Of a DNA stretch of 64,000 nucleotides, positions 1 to 12,032 are shown piece by piece. The position numbers were made by a program, and so were the translations under genes. The notes under the pieces are model-generated. The model searched no databases, had not been told where the DNA came from, and saw nothing but the letters and a program-made list of their open reading frames with translations. How positions within the stretch are numbered: the first letter of the stretch is position 1; each line of letters starts with the position of its first letter. This DNA is from Otatea glauca (lineage: Eukaryota > Streptophyta > Magnoliopsida > Poales > Poaceae). The DNA lies in contig CM070727.1 of assembly GCA_036346275.1 (NCBI GenBank), forward strand, positions 9,787,760 through 9,851,759, in the 5' to 3' direction.

Positions 1-620
1 AGGCAAATCAGACGGATGGACTAGCGTGCGGTGGCTGGCCGTGTTTTTCTTCCCGGGGGTTGGTTGCTTGTCCAACTCGGTGATTGCGAGTAAACGCCCC
101 ACCAACTGAAACAAAAGCGGGGTGGAGAAAATGAGGCCGGGGAAGGTGGAAGGGGGAGTGGAGGGAGGTTCTTGCTGACCGCTGATGCGTGATAAAATAC
201 TGACTTTTGGGGCTAGATCCACTCAACTTCTCGCCAAGCAAAAAAAGTTTTTGTCCTATTGACTTAATTTTTTTTATGTTTGGTTATGCTTGGACGAAAT
301 TATAAATTTATCCTCTTCTCGATCGTGGCAGATATCTCCTGTGCTCTCATACCACAATAGACACCTACCACGCTCCCATACGACGCTAAGTTGACATGTT
401 GTGGGCCATACCATGGTAGGTGACTTATCGTGGTCCCGTATCACCGCAGGTGATATATATCATCTTTTGATTTTTCAGCGGTCAAAAAAGTGGTTAGATT
501 TAGAGCTGAGAAAAAACAAAATAAAAAGGCCAAACGAAAAAAAAGACTTCTCGCCGGTCCGTTACGTGTTGCCAAATCCAGACGACGGATTGCGTTTGTG
601 TTGAACATGTTACAGACAGG
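1..620. other. Unassigned flank left of the Mutator-like element
   Basis: I recognise no gene or element boundary here. Positions 240-480 hold short repeated motifs resembling CCTACCACG and CCATGGTAGG, which look like debris of an older repeat. The last nine bases before the neighbouring element (621-629) are its target duplication. Confidence 0.5.
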
Positions 621-629
621 CTCCATCTC

Positions 630-868
630 GAAATTTTTACTGTTGTAGCGTCCGAAAATGTTTTTTTTACGTATTTAGCCTCGTATCCAACGGATTTGCG
701 AAAATAGCCTCGATGCATGATTTATTCTCGCGGATCGGTTGCGCGGAAAAAAAAATTTAATTTTTTTCCAGATTTCACGGACTCGATCCGTGATTTTTTT
801 ATTTTTTATTGTTTTTCGCAGTAGCGGCGGTGGGACGGGCGAGTTCAATGTTCCAAACGCTGGAACTC
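630..868 (+). repeat. Left terminal inverted repeat of the MULE
   Basis: This pairs with 8476-8706 in opposite orientation. The first ~130 bases match closely, including the stretch on cctcgtatccaacggatttg; the inner part matches with small indels and ends in a GGAACTC motif. The sequence beyond 868 stays GC-rich on both sides but is only loosely similar. Confidence 0.88.
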
Positions 869-1784
869 ATGATGGCTGGCGAGGCCAGCGTGAGCGAGGC
901 GAGGGAAGTAGGCGAAGGCGCAAGGCGTGGCGCTGGGGCAGCGGCAGCTTGGCGGCGGCGGCGCGTGGTGGCGAGGGCGAGCAGCGAGCGGCAAGCGCAG
1001 CGTGAAGCGCGAGGCGGCGAGCGGCCTTCATGGGCGCGCAGCGGTCTGGCCGGCGTGGCGTGGGCGAGGGTTGCGGCGAGCGGCTGCCTTGCGGAGGCTG
1101 GCCGGCGGGCCCAGGCGGGGTCGGTCGCGGCGACAGCGTTGGAGATTGGAGAAAAGGTAGCACGCGGAAAAGAGTTTTATTTGGTGATGTCTTGTCTCAT
1201 CGGTGCGTCGAAAGTAGAGGCGAACAAGCGGCTATAAATCTTTGCGATGGTGCATGCGAGCTCAAGCGAGTGAGCGAAGTGTGAGTTATATTTTTGCTTA
1301 GCGAGAGGCGTAAGAGCGGAGCAGAGGGAAAACCGAGAGAAAAACAAGGTGGAAAGGGATAATCAGTATTTCAGGAGCAATTTATGCCATATGTATTTTT
1401 CTAGAAATGTGGTTAGAGTTTATATTTCGATGATTTGTGAGGGTTAATTATTTGTGGTATTCTTTGGGAGGTGAGTTCGCACATCATGCGGAGAGCTTGA
1501 CAAGTTTGATTTGAAGATTCTCATACCGTCGCAATCATCATCTCTGCTTTAGTCGGGTTAGTGTAAATATTAGTACATTGCAAAGACGATACTTGTACAT
1601 GAAGAATAGAAATAATAATGGTCAATGTATTAGGAGTATGAGATTTAATGACACCCTTAGGACACGAATAGAACCGTGAGTTTGTGAATAATATTTTGTA
1701 CTTGCTGTGTTGTTAGTGCAATTAAAAGTAGTACGGTACAATTGCTAGCAAGACACACATTAATAGTAGTAGCTGTTAGCAAAA
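869..1784. other. MULE interior, GC-rich then AT-rich, no gene
   Basis: Positions 870-1180 are very CpG-rich and keep several frames open by composition alone. None of the translations resembles a known protein. From 1,280 onward the sequence is AT-rich and leads into the tandem array. Confidence 0.5.
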
Positions 1785-3277
1785 CGAAATTTGTGAAGTA
1801 TCCAAAAAACAGTAGAATAACAACACTGTTATTAGTAAAAAAATAGTACCATTTAGCACTTAAAAATATGGCGGTAGGTAACATCCGTTTAACATAAAAT
1901 ATCGCAGTATTATTTTTGTAGTATTTGTATGGCATGAATGGATCATTAGTTCGATGAAACGAGATTTGTGAAGTATGTAAGAATCGGTAGAATAACAAAG
2001 ACCGTTGTTAGTTAGAAAATTAGTACCATTTAGCTTGAAAATATGGCAAGCATCGGTAACATCCGTGTAATGTAAAATGTCGTGTTATTTTATAATATTG
2101 TGAAACAAATGGTGCGTGTGAATGTAAAATCTTGTTGGAGGATTTAATTTGGTAGCGCAGAATAAGTCGGACGATTAGTAAAATCGGGGACTAAATAGTG
2201 AGATATTGGTCACGATTTGTATGGCATGAATGGATCGTTAGTTGATGTAACGAGATTTGTGAAGTATGTAAGAATCGGTAGAATAACAAAGACCGTTGTC
2301 GATTAGAAAATTAGTACCATTTAGCATTGAAAATATGGCAAGCATCGGTAACATCAGTGTAATGTAAAATGTCGTGTGTTATTTTATAATATTGTGAAAC
2401 AAATGGTGCGCGTGAATGTAAAATCTGTTGGAGGATTTAATTTGATAGGCGAGAATAAGTCGGACGATTAGTAAAATCGGGGACTAAATAGTGAGATATT
2501 GGGCGATATTTGTATGGCATGAATGGATCGTTAGTTCGATTAACGAGATTTGTGAAGTATGTAAGAATCGGTAGAATAACAAAGACCGTTGTCGATTAGA
2601 AAATTAGTACCATTTTACTTGAAAATATGGCAACATCGGTAACATCAGTGTAATGTAAAATGTCGCGTGTTATTTTTATAATATTGTGAAACAAATGGTG
2701 CGCGTGAATGTAAAATCTTGTTGGAGGATTTAATTTGGTAGCGCAGAATAAGTCGGACGATTAGTAAAATCGGGGACTAAATAGTGAGATATTCGAGGCG
2801 ATATTTGTATGGCATGAATGGATTGTTAGTTCGGTGTAACGAGATTTGTGAAGTATGTAGGTAGAATAACAGGACCGTTGTCAGTTAAAAAATTAGTACC
2901 ATTTAGCACTGAAAATATGGCAGCATCGGTAACATCCGTGTAATGTAAAGTGTCAGCGTGTTATTTTTATAATATTGTGGAACAAGTGGTACGCGTGAAT
3001 GTAAAATACTTTTGGAGGATTTAATTTGGTAGGCGCAGAATAAGTCGGACGAATAGTAGAATCGGGGACTAAATAGTGTAATATTCAGTGCAGTATTTGT
3101 ATGGCATGAATGGACTGTTAGTTCGGTGTAACGAGATTTGTGAAGTATGTAGGTAGAATAACAGCACCGTTGTCAGTTAAAAAATTAGTACCATTTAGCA
3201 CTGAAAATATGGCAGCATCGGTAACATCCGTGTAATGTAAAGTGTCAGCGTGTTATTTTTATAATATTGTGGAACAA
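1785..3277. repeat. Tandem array, ~293-bp unit, five copies plus a partial
   Basis: The marker GGCATGAATGG recurs at 1931, 2223, 2517, 2811 and 3103, giving spacings of 292, 294, 294 and 292. Each unit also contains GAGATTTGTGAAGTATGTA, a TAGTACCATTTAGC block and AATATTGTGAAACAA. A shorter, more diverged copy precedes at 1785-1915. Copies differ by point changes and 1-3 base indels. No ORF runs through the array. Confidence 0.9.
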
Positions 3278-4931
3278 GTTTACCATAGCTTGCGTCTTTC
3301 GCTATGGTAGGTACTAAATGGCAGAAATTATAGATTTGTCCGTGTTTTATGGTGACGGCGTTGTTCGAGAGGAAAGTTCCAGTGCGATACGGGAGGAGGC
3401 CCACCGCTCGAAGTCTAGTCTAGTCGGGGTTCTACGGTCGATCATGGACGAGTCTAAGGGCATCATGAGGGCATTGACATGCGGTCGTCACAGTGACGTT
3501 GCCATGCGGTGCGGTGGCGAGGCACTCGACCTTTATCTCCCGGTAGCCGTCACGCGAAGGCATGGGCGGAAGGCGCTCGGCGCTTACGTTCTTCTTCCGC
3601 GCAGAAGCATGGCCTTGAGATCTGCGGTACAAAACTTACATTTTGATGTCATACTTCAAGTACTCTCTCCAAATGAACTGCTCGGTAATGAAATACCCTT
3701 TACAAAGACGAGCGTAGAGATCAATCCTCATGCCTTCGTCATCTAGGCCTACAGAGACTTGCACGAGTCCTCGAGGACATTTTCCGCAAGATTTCGGATT
3801 CGGCGGGCTTACAACCCCACGCCTTCCACGGCTTGGTGTAGGCACATCCTATACACAGCGCCACATGAGGTACAAGAACTTTGATTGGAGTTATTATCGC
3901 TAGTGAACATACCTTTCTCGAGGTAACCGATAATTTCGTTTGTGCCACGTCCTTTCGCAGATCCGCGCAGGATCAAACACTCGATCTTGCCGTCGGACAC
4001 CGCCGAGGTGCATACACCCGATGGCGTGGACACCCCGATCGAGACGTAGCACCGGGTAGTACTTATTGTGGTGGATTTGCGCCGCACGCTTATCGCAAAG
4101 ACCCACCTCCGCATACTTGGTTGGCTCGAGGCGGTATGTACGTGCGGCTCAGTCGTTCCTCACGCGACGCCCGTAACAATACGTGTGCGCGGGTTTATCG
4201 GGACGAGTTCTCCCAATGGCGAGCCATCTGACCCGCAGGATCAGCGGTAAGTGTTTAACGTAATTTTAATGCACTCGCTTTTACGCACTTTTACTAACAA
4301 TGCATTTCTATGCGGATCCCCGTGGGTGTCCGGCATGTTGGGTGTATTCGGTATCACCCGGCAGCGATGCCCCTCCGTGATGAAGAGACACACTATGACT
4401 TGCGGCACGACCACGACGAGCCGCGACCGGTTCACGTTCGGAAGACCAACTCCGCCGTCCGCAAAGGCGGCGACGGATCGTAATTGACGCTACAAGGCAA
4501 TGACCGGTTGTATTGATTTCTTTGCGGTGTGTATGTCTAATTGATGTATGCCTTGGCCCATTCTTTGTACTTTCGTACAAGAACGAAGGCAAATAACAAT
4601 GTTAAATGCATAATGGTGCGATGTCAGAAATAGTATGATAACAACACCGTTATTAGTACAAAATTTAGTACACACAGTGCGAGCACGATAAGTGTTACTT
4701 GTACCGTGGCCGTATTATATGAAAACAAGTTTGGTGACCTTTAGCCCCGTGCTCCGGCTTTTTCGAGCGATTAGATAACTCACGGGTGTGTAGCTTTGTC
4801 AGAGAGATTACACAAGTCATAGGTAGCAGCTTTGTCAGACTGAGTTGTCATTTCAATATGAGGCCCTAAGAACCTAACACGAAGAAAGATATTATATGAA
4901 CATTACATAATCCGATTGTATGCACTGCCTC
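3278..4931. other. MULE interior, unassigned
   Basis: Short ORFs occur on both strands around 3,320-4,490 in a CpG-richer stretch, but none resembles a known family. A diverged piece of the tandem-array unit recurs near 4,628-4,672. The stretch 4,740-4,840 (CTCACGGGTGTGTAGCTTTG) is repeated in related form near 6,300-6,360. Confidence 0.4.
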
Positions 4932-4939
4932 TATAAGTA
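4932..4939 (+). promoter_or_regulatory. TATA box of the GRF zinc-finger gene
   Basis: TATAAGTA lies 66 bases upstream of the ATG at 5005. Transcription would be expected to start about 30 bases downstream, leaving a 5' leader of roughly 40 bases. It lies within the MULE, so the gene would move with its own core promoter. Confidence 0.55.
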
Positions 4940-5004
4940 GGCCTTCATACAAGCTCTGCTTGCACATATCCTAATCATCATCCCATTCCTTTCCTCCAAA
5001 GGCC

Positions 5005-5486
5005 ATGTCTCAATCGGCGAGCTCAGGGAATCGGAGGGCCCGTGCGCTTGCCACTGCAAGGCAGGTTGATTGCCCTAATTGTCGTGTGAAAGCTAATGTG
5101 TTCTACTCCACCACTGAGGCAAATAACGACCGGGTCTTCTACAAGTGCCCTTTTTTCTCCGTAAGTGAAAAGTTCATTTGCTTTCTTTTTCTGTTGGACT
5201 TGTGTAGTTCTTTGGAGATATCTCATTTCTTTGCACGGCGTAAAAGTATGTTTACCTCATCACGTAGGCTGGAGGATGCCAATATTTCCAATGGGCGGAC
5301 ACCATGGACACCACAGTACCATCGAGGATGCATCCTACTATGGAGGAGAGGATGGACCCTATACTCGAACAGAGGCTGAACATGCTGATGTTCAAGATGG
5401 ACCGTATTTTAGATAATGTCAAATGGTTGGAGAAGATTGTGTGTGCGGCTATCCTTGTTGTACTGGTAGCTATTCTTGCGAAGTAG
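5005..5486 (+). CDS. Small GRF-type zinc-finger protein with C-terminal membrane segment (two exons)
   Basis: Two exons are inferred: 5005-5160 (52 codons, followed by GTAAGTG) and 5268-5486 (preceded by ACGTAG). They join in phase 0 to a 124-residue protein. Exon 1 gives C23-x2-C26 and then NDRVFYKC (C48); exon 2 opens GGCQYFQWAD, giving C56 and the FxW motif. This order (CxxC, R-x-F-Y-x-C, C-x-x-F-x-W) is the GRF zinc-finger signature. An amphipathic helical stretch follows (residues ~75-105), then a hydrophobic tail (IVCAAILVVLVAILAK) that looks like a tail-anchor membrane segment. Small GRF plus coiled-coil plus transmembrane proteins are abundant in grasses and of unknown function; GRF domains bind single-stranded nucleic acid in some DNA-repair proteins. 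It has intact splice sites and no internal stop. It lies wholly inside the MULE, so it may be a captured gene. Confidence 0.7.
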
Positions 5487-7671
5487 TTTGTTTCCTATAG
5501 AGGAGACATAGTTGGTCATGGATGTCTTCTGAAGAGGTTTCCAAATATCATCTTTTGCTTTGTTAACTGATGTGTAAGTCGATTAGCTACCATCGCTTTC
5601 AGCTTTTTCAGCCAGATGTCAATACATGTGGCATCTTTTTCATGGTCATATAAGCCTTTCAGGCATCCCGTGAAATACCGTGTCCAAATGGGAAATAGTC
5701 ATAGAATAGCTCAGAAGTATTCGCTGATATCTATACTAACGCAAAATCATTTTATTTCTTACCGGCTTTGCATACAAATTTTGTAAAAACAAATACCCTA
5801 CATGACCACAAACTGGACATATTTCATAACACTTAAGCCTTTCCGGCGGCTCGTAAAACAACTCGTTCGAACACAAATTTTGGGGGAATTGATCCAGAAA
5901 GATACTTCACTACATGGACAACTAAATTATAGTAAAATATCAAAATTACAACTTATTTACCATGTAAAATCCGATAGCGCAAACACCATGTATGATAATG
6001 TTACCGGGGCTCTATTTTATGAAAACGACTTTCCAAGTCTTAAACTAAAATATCCGTAATGCAAGAATCGTCACATAACCACGTAGTAACAACAAATAAC
6101 CGTCGAAATTATTGCCATGCATGAACGACGTTACTTCACACTAGGAAATGCAAGAATCATCACATAACCGTGTAGTAACAGCCAATAGCTGTACAAAATG
6201 TTGGATCCAACATGTACAAATTAGTGCCATGCATGAACGCGAGCTTGTTGCTTTTGCATCTTGAATTGACAACTCCGTGCACTGCTTTTCGGTCGATTAG
6301 ACAACTCACGGGCGTGTAGCTTTGTTGGACCGAGTAGACTACTCACAAGTACCACTTTGTCGGCCGAGTAGACTAGGCATAGGCGGCATGCACATTACTA
6401 CCGACACCGCATGTATGGTGCCTTTTCACCGACGTGACTTCACACTTGTGGTTTCTTTGTCCGTCTGAGCGTTTCAATCTTACCTTCCAACACTTAGTCC
6501 ATACACCACTCCTTCGAGTCTACAAAAAGCCAAACCGCGAGGACACATACACAGCTCCCACTAAAACTTCGCCATGGTCGGGTCCTCCAACACAGATTCT
6601 CGTGGACACGATATGAGCGACTTAGCCCTTCATTACACGATGAAGGTTACGAAATGGGAAAATGATCCGTTCAACGAGGACAACCTAAGTATAGTGGTGT
6701 CCAAATTGCAAGGGTGGCGTCCGAGCATTATCGAGGCGTGACATGACAACCTCGGCACGAACCTCGTGACCACCGACGACCTCAAGGCGCACTTGCAAGG
6801 GTGGCGTCGAGGTATTCGAGGGTATGCGAACTAGCCGACCACACTTGCTCTTTAGGTTTCTCTACAAGACATTACTGAGTCGCGATCTTTGGACGACCAA
6901 GACGCAGAGCATATTAAGGTTAGTCAATTTATATTTGTTCACCATACTCATATTTTTAGTATTACCCACAAGTTCACTAATTCGTATGTGCTCGTCTTGT
7001 GTGTTAGTCATTCCGGAGGATCTGAGTTCTTGAACAAAGATATCCTGAATTCTTTGCAATGCAAATGCTCTTGGCGGTGTGATGCGGTTCGCGCAGAAGA
7101 CGCATAAGAGAGTCTAACTTAAGGGGTAGAGGTCGACCCAGTACAACTACGCATCAAGTTCAAGAGGGCGTTCAACCACCACCGAGGGGGCTTCCTCCTA
7201 ACTTTGCAAACGGCGACAACGATGGCGGCGGCGATTTCAGTATCACCTAGACCTAGACGCGTTCAAGCACTATCACAATGGCCCGTTTAAGCACTACTAC
7301 AACAGTCATTTAAGAACCAATGCAAGAGGACATTCCACCAACACTACAGGAGGGCTACCTCACAACCATGCAAATGACGATGATGATGACGATTTCATGC
7401 CACCAGAGTCACGAACCTTGCGTCCACGAAGTCCTCCAAATCGACGATGATATTCCATCAAGCCTCTAAGGTATCCATACCCGAACCCGTCGACCACCAA
7501 TATACGATTATCCTGTTTTTGACCGTCTATTAAGCAACCATGGCCATAGAGTGTGTGGTTTTGTGACCTAGCCTTTCACTGGAGGCATATTTCTACGAAA
7601 TATGTTGTATCCTAGTTCTATGAATTCTCTACGAAATATAAATGTCACAATTTTGTAACTTACTGCAACAT
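5487..7671. other. MULE interior with short direct repeats, no recognised gene
   Basis: A ~89-bp direct repeat starts at 6061 and 6150 (GCAAGAATC...CACATAACC...GTAGTAACA...GCCATGCATGAACG). A 42-codon ORF at about 6,614-6,742 is too short to assign. GC-richer coding-like stretches at 6,600-7,460 have no uninterrupted frame and may be remains of a captured gene. Confidence 0.4.
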
Positions 7672-8120
7672 GATCGTCAAATGTGATAATCTTCTCAAAT
7701 TTTTATGAAAATATAGTTGATGTCTCAAAAACCTCCACAGGAAATTTCATAATGTATCAACGTGGTTAATTCCATTTTTTGTTCGCTTCAAACTTACTGG
7801 TGGGTGTTTTATCACGACAGTCGTAATGTTTGAATTTTTATAAATTCCACGTAGGTGATAATCTTCTCAGATTTTTATGAAAATATAATTGATGTCTCAA
7901 AAACTCGCACAAAAAATTTGAGATTTCATCAACATGGTACGTTTCATTTTTCGTTCGCTTCAAATTTACTCGTTAGTGTTTCATCAAGGCAGTTGTAATA
8001 TTAGGAATTTTTAAAATTCCTCATATGTGATAATTGTCTCAAAAAATTATAGAAATATTATTGATGTGTCACAAACCTCTACAAGAAATTTCATAATTTT
8101 TCAACGTAGTTACAATCCGA
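7672..8120. repeat. Three direct repeats of a ~172-bp module in the MULE right arm
   Basis: The marker (ctccacaggaaatttca and variants) recurs near 7,730, 7,900 and 8,075, and each copy carries GTGATAATC followed by an AATTTTTATGAAAATAT-like stretch. The same module, clearly related, builds the hAT element at 20,155-21,863 and the remnant at 8,816-9,558. Confidence 0.75.
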
Positions 8121-8475
8121 TAAATATTTTTCACGTTCCCCACGAGTGGAAAAAAATTATTTTTAAGCGGATTGACTCCATCGACATAAGCGAAAAAATA
8201 AAAAATAATTTCTACGACGCAATCGCATGAGGAAAAAATTCCTCGTATTGGAACCGCTAAAAAGCTGTTTATAGCTAGATTTGCAATTTCGAGACGAGGT
8301 ATTTACGAAAAAAATTTGTGAACCACGAGTCCCACTCGCGCGCGCGCCAAGACGCCCGCACTACCGCCTCGCGCTGGCCCCACCCGCGCCACCGCCCCAC
8401 GCCCCGGCGCGCGCTCGCCGCCCGCGCACCGCGCCGCGCAGCCCCTTCCCAGCGCAAGGCCGCCCGACCCAGCGC

Positions 8476-8706
8476 GAGTTCAGTGGTTCCAAACCACTGG
8501 AACTCGCCCCACCGAAAAAACAATAAAAAAAATAATAATAAAAAAAAAAAAAATGGATTGAGTCCATAAACTGAAAAAAAATTAAATTTTTTTTGCGCAA
8601 CCGATCCGAGAATAAATCTGCATCGAGGCTATTTTCGCAAATCCGTTGGATACGAGGCTAAATACGTAAAAAAAACAATTTCGGACGCTACAACAGTAAA
8701 AATTTC
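8476..8706 (-). repeat. Right terminal inverted repeat of the MULE
   Basis: This is the reverse complement of 630-868 with small indels. At its inner end GAGTTC and GGAACTC form a ~30-bp hairpin. The flank 8707-8715 is the target duplication. Confidence 0.88.
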
Positions 8707-8815
8707 CTCCATCTCCAGCAGGTGGATATCAACGCTAGCCGCTAGCTAGGTATCTAGCTAGCTGGTCCTTTTGCTGATTTCATCCGAGGTCGAAATCGAA
8801 GAAGGTGTTGAGCGA

Positions 8816-9558
8816 TTTTCATCAATTTTCTTCGATTATCAACCTTTTTTTCGATTTTCAGCATACCGAAGGAAAACTGAAAGATTCAAAAAATATAAAA
8901 AACTTCAAAAAATTTCTAATTAATCTACAAAACACCTCAAAGAAATTTCAACAATTTTTGAATTCATTTAATGCTTCTGAAGAATCAAAAACAACAATTA
9001 ATAAAAAGGAACAAAGACATTGTCAGATTTAAAAAAATTACAGGCTTGATCATGCTCATAAATTTTAATGGTACCATAAAAAGTTAGCAAGGATTATGTA
9101 TTAGAAATATTATACTTCATTTAGTGCCCCTAGAAAATCAAAAATAGAAAAGCATATACAAAGGAAGTAGCACTTTTAGAATGTTAAAAAATACATAGGT
9201 CTGATTATCATCTGAAAATTTTACAGCATCATTAAAATTGCTTTTGGACCTCACATAAAAAATTTAAGAAATATTAGACTTCATTTATTGCCTCTAGAAA
9301 ATAAAAAACTGAACAATATATATATAGACAGTAGCACTCTCAGAATTTTTAAAACATACACAAATCTGATAATCATTTAAAAAATGTTATAAAATCATTA
9401 GTGTTTACTCAGGACATCACACAAAATTTTTTAACACTTTCTGATAAAATTTTTATTTTGCATTTGAATTCCAACTAAACGGTTTTGGATATCAAACCGG
9501 CTCGATAAGGTCGATTATCACGATAATCGAGCGATAATCGTCGATAAGTTGAACCTTG
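8816..9558. mobile_element. Truncated hAT-family element (CAAGGTTC terminus)
   Basis: The right end, read on the minus strand, is CAAGGTTCAACTTATCG. This matches the CAAGGTTC terminus of the complete hAT element at 20,155-21,863. Just inside it lies a palindromic GATAATCG array, analogous to the AAATTTCG array of the other element. The body consists of about four diverged ~170-bp repeats (markers near 8,905, 9,079, 9,253 and 9,418). I find no matching left terminus, so the element is probably truncated. Confidence 0.6.
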
Positions 9559-9599
9559 TCCCTCGGCTTGAGAGATGTGCTTCTCTTGGGTAGATATGG

Positions 9600-10590
9600 G
9601 CAACATATCCATTGCAAATTATTTTTAAATTCCATAAAAACCATATGTATACATGTATTGAAAAATTCTAAAAAAAACTTAACATACATAGGGGAGGTGA
9701 GTTTTTACAACCCTATAAAATTTGAAGACCAAACTCAATCGCATTTGAAAGATATGAAAAAGACAAATTTAGCTTAAATACTAAATTTTCACTGTTTAAC
9801 ACTATTCATCTCGCTGTCTTCAAATTTTAGAATTTTTTTAAATAATATATTTTTTAAAAGTAATTACGACATTAATACGCGAGAGAAAAAATTTGCAAAA
9901 ATAATACTACATCGGCCAACCGTTTGGCGAAATTCGAGTAATAGCCAGATGGTTCGACGAAAATACTATTTTCGCCAGACCGTTTGGCGAAAAAAGGTTA
10001 ATTATGCCATTAGCACAGCTTGATAGAGCACCCTACTTTCGCCACATGGTATGACGAAAATAGGGTTTTCGCCATACGGTTTGGCAAAAACCTATTTTCG
10101 TCATACCGTGTGGCAAAATAGGCTGAGATTTTTAAATAATACATTTATGTGGAAATTTTTTTAAATAATACATTTATGCATGGAAAAAGGCAGCCTATTT
10201 TGCCACACAATACGACGAAAATAGGTTTTTACTAAACCATGTGGCGAAAACCCTATTTTCGCCGACCGTGTGGCGAAAATAGGGTGCTCTGCCCAGTTGC
10301 TCTGTCAGGTGGTGCTAATGGCGCAATTAACCTTTTTTTGCCAATTCGTCCGACGAAAATAGTATTTTCGTCGAACCATTTGGCTATTACTCGAATTTCG
10401 CCAAACGGTTGACCGATGTAGTATTATTTTCGCAATTTTTTTCTTCCACATATTAATGTCACAATTACTTTTAAAAAATTAATTATTTTAAAAAAATCTC
10501 AAATTTTACAGAGTTGTAGAAGCTTATCTCCTCTATGTATGGTAATTTTTTTTAGAACTTTTTAAAATTTATATACGTTGTTTTTACAGA
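9600..10590. repeat. Large inverted repeat (foldback), arms ~450-490 bp
   Basis: The left arm (about 9,640-10,140) and right arm (about 10,170-10,590) are reverse complements: for example TAATACTACATCGGCCAACC near 9,903 pairs with its complement near 10,410, and the stretch around 9,860 pairs with 10,465. The left arm has a ~100-bp segment (around 9,725-9,830) that the right arm lacks. The inner half is studded with ~22-bp palindromes of the form TTTCGCC...GGCGAAA. I could not find terminal duplications or a coding region, so its transposon class is unknown. Confidence 0.75.
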
Positions 10591-10599
10591 GTTTACACG

Positions 10600-11690
10600 G
10601 TAACAGTAAGAGTGATTTATTCTGGATATCTCCTGGATATTACGGTGAATGGTTCAAAATAACGGCGCTATGTGGTTCTGCACAAAAAGAATTTTGTATT
10701 GGTGTATTGGAAGACGAATTTTGAGAGATACAAGATGCAAAAATTTGGTGTTCCGGACGGGGTTTCCTTTCTCCAAAAGCTAGTTTTATGTTATACGAGG
10801 TTTTTTCCGTATGCATGGAGAAAAAACTATATCTTCAAAGGAATTGAAGTACGCAACTCATCTAAGCTTTTTCTTTGTGTGTGTGATTACAATCGAATTT
10901 CTAACATTTGGATTTGGATGTGTTTGAAGATTCCTATGCCTCCAGTTCGTTCTCCAGTGGCTTGACGGAGTCTCCGACGAAGCTGAGAGATCTGAGGCAT
11001 CCAATCTATATCCAATGGTCCAATAAAATCGAATTCTTTCTCCCAGAAAGATAGTCAACAAACATATAGGTCCTCGGGAAAAAACAAGTACACAACCCCT
11101 ATTTTTTTTCTTTGAGGGAAAAAAGCCCATTTTCAATGCAGCAGTCATGCTTTTGGGCCGAATCTAACTGGGTCTGAACACATTGAAGTCGGGCCAGACC
11201 TCAGATAGCCGCCTAGCCCACACCACCCAGCCAGCCCCGTCTTTGTTCCATGCTCTACGTGGTCGAAGATACGGAGCCCATCTGTATGGGCTTGAGATGC
11301 TCGCGAGTTGGACACCCCAGCCCAAGTAAGTTGCCAGTTCTTTTTTCTCAAAAATAAGTAAGTTGCCAGCTTCCCAGGCCGATTTTCCTAAGCCTAACGA
11401 TCTTTATGGTCCAGCTAGCTAGTAGCTGCTGTAGATCAACTCTGAACTAGTCATTTCTCTCCCAGAAAAAGTTTGAACTTATCATTTGCACTAGAAATAT
11501 GTCAAATCCAAAGGACCAATCGTGAGCATGACGGTGGGTGGATGACAAAAGATTGTACCGGCTCAGAATATGCATATACAGAGAGTCAGAGAGTTGTACT
11601 GAACAGCAGCGTGAAGACAACCCGTGGCATCTCCCGCAATGCCGTGTCAACAATTCGTGCAATGCCGTGTCAACAATTCGTACAACGGAT
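10600..11690. other. Unassigned sequence
   Basis: No gene is recognised. A frame is open on the plus strand at about 10,672-10,965, but the product resembles nothing known. No element ends were detected. Confidence 0.4.
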
Positions 11691-11699
11691 CATCTATAT

Positions 11700-11888
11700 A
11701 GTTGTTTGCAATAGTCACTTATTCAATTAACAGACTGTCTATACAATGATATCCAAAATATAAAATTCTCTATAAGACCGTTTATTAAATAGTAGACAAC
11801 AACTTTCTCTCTCCTTCCTATATATCATCTAAAATCGTACGTGTCATAGTTTTACAGACAGCTGACATATATTATTGTACATGCCCTT
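11700..11888. mobile_element. MITE-like remnant with TGTACATGCCCTTA terminus
   Basis: The right end, CAGCTGACATATATTATTGTACATGCCC, shares its layout with the termini of the nested MITE at 31,927-32,462 (GCCTTATTGTACATGCCC). The left end is not clear, so this is a tentative family member. Confidence 0.35.
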
Positions 11889-12032
11889 AGGGTCACCACG
11901 CCACGAATGTTCTGGGTGGAGGAGAGAGCAGGGAAGTCGTTGTCTCTGCGCGGGAGAAGCGTATCATTTGAATCAAGACCGAAGCAACGAGCGAATTCGC
12001 TGTTGGAGTAGCGTCGGCCGCTCCTCAAGCGT

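Larger units (their letters stand above)
630..8706. mobile_element. Mutator-like (MULE) transposon with ~230-bp TIRs
   Basis: The element begins GAAATTTTTACTGTTGTAG at 630 and ends with the reverse complement of this at 8706. It is flanked on both sides by the same nonamer CTCCATCTC (621-629 and 8707-8715). A 9-bp duplication with long terminal inverted repeats is the hallmark of the Mutator superfamily. No MURA-type transposase is visible in the 8.1 kb, so it is probably non-autonomous. Inside are a GC-rich CpG block (about 850-1180), a 293-bp tandem array, a spliced GRF zinc-finger gene with its own TATA box, several shorter direct repeats, and three copies of a ~172-bp module near the right end. 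The perfect target duplication suggests a fairly recent insertion, although the TIRs have diverged from each other. Confidence 0.9.

Noticed and set aside
739..1284. Overlapping ORFs in the GC-rich left arm of the MULE
   Set aside because: Low-complexity Arg/Gly/Ala products in all frames, partly within the TIR, with no conserved motif.
1785..3277. CRISPR-like array
   Set aside because: Units are contiguous 293-bp tandem copies without spacers, in a eukaryotic transposon.
3318..4592. Possible transposase or captured gene in the MULE
   Set aside because: No MURA, ULP1 or other MULE-associated motif in any frame; only short frames interrupted on both strands.
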